Below, piece after piece: positions 59,255-64,000 of a stretch of DNA of 64,000 nucleotides. The notes below the pieces were generated by a model. The model saw nothing but the letters and a program-made list of their open reading frames with translations, was not told the origin of the DNA and did no database searches. The translations under genes and the position numbers were made by a program. Position 1 is the first letter of the stretch; each line of letters opens with the position of its first letter. Source of the DNA: Mycetocola spongiae (GTDB lineage: Bacteria > Actinomycetota > Actinomycetes > Actinomycetales > Microbacteriaceae); contig NZ_CP080203.1 in NCBI RefSeq assembly GCF_020424085.1, forward strand, positions 2,852,001-2,916,000, given 5' to 3'.

Positions 59255-62200
59255 CTAGCCGGCGTCCAGAACCTTGGTGATGCGCTGCAGGGACGTGGAC
59301 TCGCTGGTGCCCAGATGCTGCGCAAATAGGCTGATCCGGAACTCCTCCAGCATCCAGCGCGCCCGCACCAGGTTTTCCGCGGCGTGTTCGGGCAGGGGGA
59401 TCTTCCCGCCCGCGGCGGTGAAGCGCGCCGTGGCCGCCTCGATATCGTTTTGCCAGGCGCGATCGCGATTGGGATTATCCGGCAGCCGCTGCGCACGATG
59501 CGTGATCCCGGCGAGATAGCGCGGCAGATCCCGCAGCCGGGTGAGGCCGGTGGCCGAGACAAAACCCGGATAGACCAGGCCCGCGCGCTGGGCCTTCATA
59601 TCCGCCAGCGCGGGCAGCAGGCTCAGGCTGGTCGCGGAGGACAGCGCCTTATCGGCCTCGCGGGCAGCCCCGAGCACACGCGAAACGAGCGAGACGGTCT
59701 CAAACATCGAGTTCATGACCGACTGGGATACCCGATCGCGGATCTTCTCAAACTCGGCCCGCATAAACACTGCACCGCTCGGATTCATTCGATACAGCAC
59801 GTCGTTAATGCATGCCGCGAGGCAGTCCTCAAAGAGCGCCGGGGTGGAGGGATACGGGCTCGCGGCGAGCGTGAGCTTCTCGGGGGCCGTGAGATGGTTT
59901 TGGACATAGGACACCGGCGAGGCCGTCTGCAGGAGCAGCAGGCGGCGCACGCCGCCGGGCAGCGCGCGCAGTTGATCGGCCTCGGTGGCCATGATTTCGA
60001 TGGCCACGGAATCGCGGTGATCCACGAGCGCCGGATAGCCGCGCACGGTATGTCCGCCCTGATCGCTGTCGATGAAGCGCGGCAGCTCGTCAAAGTCCCA
60101 TTTGGTGAGTCCGGTGCGCTCGATCGGATCGGCGCGGCGGGCCTGGGCCACCTTGGCCACCTGGGTGCGGGTTTTTTCGGCGAGCTTGGCCTGCAGGAGC
60201 GTGAGATCCTTTTCCACGCCGAGCGCGCGCCCGCGCTCATCCACCGCGCGGAAGCTGATCCGCAGGTGATCGGGAATGCGATTCACGTCAAAATCGGAGG
60301 CCTCAACCGGGATATAGACCTGGCGTTTAATCGCGATGGCGAGCCGCGCCGCGAGGGTATCGTCCTGCGTGCCATTGGGCTGGGGCGGATCGGCGGGCAG
60401 ATCCGCGAGCAGCTTCGCGGCCCAATCGGCCGCGGGCACCACATTGCGCCGGATGGGCTTGGGGAGGGACTTAATCATCGCCGTGACCAGCTCGGCGCGC
60501 AGCCCCGGAACCTGCCAGTCAAAGCCCAGCGGGGAGATCCGCGGCAGCAGCGCTAGCGGCACCACCACGGTCACCCCGTCATCGGCCGTGCCGGGCTCAA
60601 AGCGATAGCGCAGCGTGAGCCTTTGATCGCCCTGCACCCAGATGGGCGGGAAGAGCGTGACGTCGATCTCCTCGGCGTCCTCGGGCAGCAGATCCTCGGG
60701 GCGCATCGTGAGCAGCTTGGGGGAGGCCGCCGATTCGGTGCGCCACCACTTCTCAAAGCCGCGCAGATCCGTGACCGTGGCCGGGATGCGGGCGTGATAA
60801 AAATCGTAAACGGCCTCATCGTCAAAGAGGATATCGCGGCGACGGGTGCGCTCCTCGCGCTCGGCCAGTTCGCGGCGCAGCCCGGCATTTTGCCGGTCAA
60901 ACGCAAAGAGCTTCTGGTTGAGGCGGCTGAAATCGGCGTCGCGCTCCACGAGGGCATGCCGGATGAAGAGGTCGCGGCTGACCTCGGGATCGATGCGGGA
61001 ATACTGCACCCGGCGGCGCGGAATGATCGGCACGCCAAAAAGCGTGACCTTCTCATAGGCCACCACCGCGCCCTGGGACTTCTCCCAGTGCGGCTCCGAA
61101 TAATTGCGTTTACACAGATCGGGGGCAATCTCCTCGGCCCAGGCCGGGTCGATTGCGGCCACCGTGCGGGCAAAGAGCCGGCTGGTTTCCACAAGCTCGG
61201 CGGCCATGATCGCGGCGGGCTGTTTTTTGATCAGTGAGGAGCCGGGGAAGATCACAAATCGGGCCTGGCGCGCGCCGATATAGTCGCCCTTCTTGCGTGG
61301 GCCCGCGCCCGCGCCGGTGCCGCGCTTCTTGGCCGCGGCCGCGGCGGCGGCCGCCGATTCGTCCTTAATGCCGATCTGGGAGAGTAGTCCGGCGAGGATC
61401 GAGCGGTGCACACCCTCGGGATTGGCCGCGGGATCGCCCACCCGCAGCCCCAGCGGGGAGGACAGGCGCTTGAGCTGGCGGTAAACATCCTGCCATTCGC
61501 GGATGCGCAGATAGTTCAGGAACTCGCTCTTGCACAGGCGGCGGAACGCCGAGGAGGACAGCTCGCGCTGCTTTTCCTCCAGATAGTTCCAGAGCCCCAG
61601 CAGCGAGAGGAAATCGCTGATGGGGTCGGCGAAGCGGGCATGGAATTCATCGGCCTGCTGGCGTTTTTCCACGGGGCGTTCGCGCGGGTCCTGAATGGTC
61701 AGGGCCGCCACGATCACCATGACCTCGCGGGTGGTGCCGTGTTTCTTGGACTCCAGCACCATCCGGGCAAAGCGCGGATCGATGGGCAGCCGGGAGAGGT
61801 CCTTGCCCACGCGGGTGAGCCGCGGGGTCAGCGAGGTTCCGGCCTGGACGGCACCTAGCTCGGTGAGCAGGTCCAGGCCGTCCTTAATGCCCCGTGATTC
61901 GGGGGCCTGCAGGAACGGGAACGCGGCGATATCGCCGAGGCCCAGCGAGACCATCTGTAGGATCACGGCGGCCAGGTTGGTGCGCAGAACCTCGGGTTCC
62001 GTGAACTCGGGACGCTTGGAAAAATCATCCTCGGAGTACAGCCGGATCGCGATTCCGGGGCTCGTGCGGCCCGTGCGGCCCGAGCGCTGATTTGCGGAGG
62101 CCTGGGAGATGGCCTCGATGGGCAGGCGCTGGATCTTGGCGCGCACGCTATAGCGCGAGATGCGCGCGGTACCGGCATCGATCACATATTTGATGCCGGG

Positions 62201-63118
62201 CACCGTGAGGCTGGTCTCGGCCACGTTGGTTGCGAGGATTACCCGGCGGCGCACACCCGCGCCCGAGCCCGGACGGAATACCCGGTGCTGCTCCTCGGAG
62301 CTGAGCCGGCCATAAAGCGGCAGGATCTCCGTGACGCCCCCGGCGGAGCCGGCAAAATGCGCGCGCAGCGCATCGGCGGCATCGCGGATCTCGGCCTCGC
62401 CGGAGAGGAATACCAGCACATCGCCGAGGGATTCGCGCGCGAGCTCATCCAGGCCCTCGATGATGCCCTCGATATAGTTGCGGTCATCGCGCTGCGGCTC
62501 ATCGGGGTCTTCCTCGCCCTCCTGGGCATCGGCCACGAGCGGGCGGTAGCGGATCTCCACGGGATAGGTGCGGCCCGAGACCTCGATGATCGGGGCATCG
62601 TTAAAGTGTTTGGAAAAGGATTCCGGGTCGATCGTCGCGGAGGTCACGATGATCTTCAGATCGGGGCGCTTGGGCAGCAGCTGCTTCAGATAGCCCAGCA
62701 AAAAGTCGATATTAAGGCTACGCTCGTGGGCCTCATCGATGATGATCGTGTCATATCGACGCAGGAGCCGGTCGTGGTGAATCTCGTTCAGGAGAATACC
62801 GTCGGTCATGAGCTTGATCTTGGTATCGGCGCTTGCCCGATCGGTGAAACGCACCTGATAGCCCACGGTGCCGCCCACCTCCTCGCCCAGTTCCTCGGCG
62901 ATGCGCTCGGCGATGGTGCGCGCGGCGATGCGGCGCGGCTGGGTATGGCCGATATTTTCGCGGCCCAGCTCGAGGCAGATCTTGGGCAGCTGGGTGGTCT
63001 TTCCGGAGCCCGTGGCCCCGGCCAGGATCACAACCTGGTTACCCGCGATGGCGGCCGCGATCTCATCGCGTTTCTGCGAAACCGGCAGCTCGGGCGGGAA
63101 CGTGATTGCAAGTGACAT
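59255..63118 (-). CDS. hrpA: ATP-dependent RNA helicase HrpA (DEAH box)
   Basis: A 1287-residue DEAH-box helicase, the usual length for HrpA. Motif I GATGSGKTTQ (about residues 33-42), motif II DEAH (about 128-131), motif III SATI, and motif VI QRSGRTGRT are present. Helicase-associated, OB-fold and long C-terminal DUF3418 regions follow, with a Lys/Ala-rich insert (AAAAAAAKKRGTGAGAGPRKKG) near residue 605. HrpA works on RNA and in E. coli rescues stalled or collided ribosomes. ATG 63118 lies 8 nt after TAGAAT, so a leaderless mRNA is plausible. Confidence 0.95.
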   Translation of the reverse strand: MSLAITFPPELPVSQKRDEIAAAIAGNQVVILAGATGSGKTTQLPKICLELGRENIGHTQPRRIAARTIAERIAEELGEEVGGTVGYQVRFTDRASADTKIKLMTDGILLNEIHHDRLLRRYDTIIIDEAHERSLNIDFLLGYLKQLLPKRPDLKIIVTSATIDPESFSKHFNDAPIIEVSGRTYPVEIRYRPLVADAQEGEEDPDEPQRDDRNYIEGIIEGLDELARESLGDVLVFLSGEAEIRDAADALRAHFAGSAGGVTEILPLYGRLSSEEQHRVFRPGSGAGVRRRVILATNVAETSLTVPGIKYVIDAGTARISRYSVRAKIQRLPIEAISQASANQRSGRTGRTSPGIAIRLYSEDDFSKRPEFTEPEVLRTNLAAVILQMVSLGLGDIAAFPFLQAPESRGIKDGLDLLTELGAVQAGTSLTPRLTRVGKDLSRLPIDPRFARMVLESKKHGTTREVMVIVAALTIQDPRERPVEKRQQADEFHARFADPISDFLSLLGLWNYLEEKQRELSSSAFRRLCKSEFLNYLRIREWQDVYRQLKRLSSPLGLRVGDPAANPEGVHRSILAGLLSQIGIKDESAAAAAAAAKKRGTGAGAGPRKKGDYIGARQARFVIFPGSSLIKKQPAAIMAAELVETSRLFARTVAAIDPAWAEEIAPDLCKRNYSEPHWEKSQGAVVAYEKVTLFGVPIIPRRRVQYSRIDPEVSRDLFIRHALVERDADFSRLNQKLFAFDRQNAGLRRELAEREERTRRRDILFDDEAVYDFYHARIPATVTDLRGFEKWWRTESAASPKLLTMRPEDLLPEDAEEIDVTLFPPIWVQGDQRLTLRYRFEPGTADDGVTVVVPLALLPRISPLGFDWQVPGLRAELVTAMIKSLPKPIRRNVVPAADWAAKLLADLPADPPQPNGTQDDTLAARLAIAIKRQVYIPVEASDFDVNRIPDHLRISFRAVDERGRALGVEKDLTLLQAKLAEKTRTQVAKVAQARRADPIERTGLTKWDFDELPRFIDSDQGGHTVRGYPALVDHRDSVAIEIMATEADQLRALPGGVRRLLLLQTASPVSYVQNHLTAPEKLTLAASPYPSTPALFEDCLAACINDVLYRMNPSGAVFMRAEFEKIRDRVSQSVMNSMFETVSLVSRVLGAAREADKALSSATSLSLLPALADMKAQRAGLVYPGFVSATGLTRLRDLPRYLAGITHRAQRLPDNPNRDRAWQNDIEAATARFTAAGGKIPLPEHAAENLVRARWMLEEFRISLFAQHLGTSESTSLQRITKVLDAG

Positions 63119-63153
63119 AACGTTCTATTCTACCGCGTAAGTGCGGGGAAAGA

Positions 63154-63510
63154 CTATTGCCGGGGCTGCTCGCCGATCACGGCGGGGGTGCCGGGGCCGG
63201 CGGGGGGAAATCCCTGCGCCTCCCAGTACTGCGGAAGGGCGATCGCGAGGGCCAGCAGCGCGAGGAACGTGAGAAAAACGGCGGCGCGACGGCCGTTGGC
63301 GCGGCCGCGCGGCGTATTGGCCGTGGCGCGGGCCCGGGCGAGCACCGCCGAGGGGGCATCGGTGATCGGGGGCGCGCCTACCGCGGGCAGGGGGAGCGGC
63401 TGCACGGCGGCGGCGATGCTCTCGGCAACCGGGGCCGCGGGGGTGGCCTCGACCACGGCGAGCGTGCGTGAGCGCGCGCGCAACATGGAGTTTTCCCCGA
63501 TCAAAAACAT
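63154..63510 (-). CDS. Small single-pass membrane protein
   Basis: A 118-residue protein. Residues about 20-70 are Ala/Pro-rich and cytoplasmic, then RGRANGRRAAVFLTFLALLALAIALPQYW gives a basic stop followed by one helix (about 73-92) and a short extracytoplasmic tail. AAGGGGAAAG precedes ATG 63510; ATG 63486 is in frame. 35 nt separate it from hrpA, which appears to have its own promoter. No family recognised. Confidence 0.65.
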   Translation of the reverse strand: MFLIGENSMLRARSRTLAVVEATPAAPVAESIAAAVQPLPLPAVGAPPITDAPSAVLARARATANTPRGRANGRRAAVFLTFLALLALAIALPQYWEAQGFPPAGPGTPAVIGEQPRQ

Positions 63511-63567
63511 CTTTCCCCTTCCCCTGCATTAAGGCTAGCGAGAATTCGGGGGAATACCAGGGCCCGC

Positions 63568-63587
63568 GGCCCCCGAAAACGGGGGCC
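63568..63587. terminator. Hairpin downstream of the second siderophore-interacting gene
   Basis: GGCCCCCG-AAAA-CGGGGGCC is a perfect 8-bp stem, 10 nt beyond the stop of the SIP gene on the minus strand. No T run; weak terminator candidate. Confidence 0.5.
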
Positions 63588-63597
63588 ACGGGGCGGC

Positions 63598-64000
63598 CTA
63601 CATTTCGGCGCGACCGTGCCGCCAATAGCCCATAAAGGCCACGCGTTTGCGGTCCACGCCGCTGCCGGTGACCAGCATGCGGCGCAGCGTTTTGATCACG
63701 CCCGACTCGCCCGCGAGCCAGGCATAGAGCTCGCCCGTGGCCGCGGCCTCGGGCGACTCCCAGAGAATTTCGGTATCGATGTCGACGTCCTCAAGCGCCT
63801 GCTGGCGCGGGGCCCGGGAGGCCTCGATCAGCGCGGGGTTGCGGGCAATCCACTCCTCGAGGGCGGCGGTGAGCGCCCCGCCGTGGTTGGCCTCGCCGCG
63901 GGCCAGCCAGGTGAGGGTCACGCCCGCGGGGTGTTCCACGGACAGGGCGTCCTCCGCGGTGGGGACCTCGATGTAGGCGTGGCCGCGGGCGGTGGAGGGG
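63598..64000 (-). CDS. Siderophore-interacting protein (5' end beyond window edge)
   Basis: The frame is open from the right edge (64000) to the stop at 63598, giving the last 133 residues or so. The sequence ATGELYAWLAGESGVIKTLRRMLV followed by RKRVAFMGYWRHGRAEM is the conserved C-terminus of SIP ferric-siderophore reductases. It is a second member of the family in the window and more typical of the NADPH-dependent type than the one at 38427. Its context lies outside the window. Confidence 0.9.
   Translation of the reverse strand, partial: PSTARGHAYIEVPTAEDALSVEHPAGVTLTWLARGEANHGGALTAALEEWIARNPALIEASRAPRQQALEDVDIDTEILWESPEAAATGELYAWLAGESGVIKTLRRMLVTGSGVDRKRVAFMGYWRHGRAEM

Noticed and set aside
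63523-63545. Possible iron box TTAAGGCTAGCG near the right end
   Set aside because: Only about half of the consensus is present and it lies downstream of the SIP gene, not upstream.

Overview
The window is a 64 kb, very GC-rich, gene-dense bacterial chromosome segment from an actinobacterium, most likely a member of the Microbacteriaceae or a close relative. The evidence is the strong GC bias with GTG and TTG starts, DtxR/IdeR-type iron boxes, a class Ib nrdHIEF operon, SipW-type exported proteins, and several promoters whose -10 hexamer lies only 6 to 8 nt before the start codon, as expected for leaderless mRNAs. I see no rRNA, tRNA, CRISPR, phage or insertion sequence.

Layout. 1-9600: a carbohydrate locus. 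A DeoR regulator, a 2-hydroxyacid dehydrogenase and two FGGY kinases (one cut by the left edge) run leftwards. A XylFGH-like ABC importer and an aldolase/short-chain dehydrogenase fusion run rightwards; the substrate is unknown. 9650-14560: an SRPBCC-MarR pair, a nucleoside hydrolase, an ECF sigma-ogt-alkB alkylation-repair operon with ATGA overlaps, and a membrane protein. 14554-18978: a glycosyltransferase, a tiny Cys-rich protein, and a SipW secretion locus in which the peptidase is fused to a second exported protein with a sortase-like tail, beside three exported proteins with SipW-type N-termini. 19196-25430: YjdM, an ABC-F ATPase, a YbaK deacylase, a trimethylamine monooxygenase (tmm) behind a long structured leader, and a DsbA-CcdA pair.

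25441-35074: an iron-box-controlled enterobactin-esterase N-domain protein, a CynX-type MFS, FadR-, WYL- and Lrp-type regulators, an M20 amidohydrolase-MFS-glutaminase group, and an arsenite/bile-acid-type exporter. 35178-42362: a ferric-siderophore locus with an AraC regulator, two paralogous binding lipoproteins each with its own IdeR box, a siderophore-interacting reductase, two FecCD permeases and an ATPase. 42401-46770: a QorB-like oxidoreductase, a FrmR/CsoR repressor, an acyl-CoA dehydrogenase-like gene whose 3' end is triplicated as a 47-bp tandem repeat, and an MFS.

47000-51240: nrdHIEF preceded by NrdR boxes and a phased array of DnaA-box-like 9-mers. 51273-64000: a TetR/SDR pair sharing an operator, a rhodanese gene broken by one TAA codon, a two-component system, glycerate kinase, a DUF4190-like protein, a flavin reductase, HrpA helicase, a small membrane protein, and the C-terminal part of a second siderophore-interacting protein cut by the right edge.

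Functional themes are nutrient scavenging (sugar, siderophore iron, acylated amino acids, nucleosides, methylamines), DNA precursor supply and repair, and envelope-associated secretion. The items most worth a second look are the tmm leader with a start-codon-sequestering stem, the SipW fusion locus, the nrd DnaA-box array, and the ECF-ogt-alkB operon.
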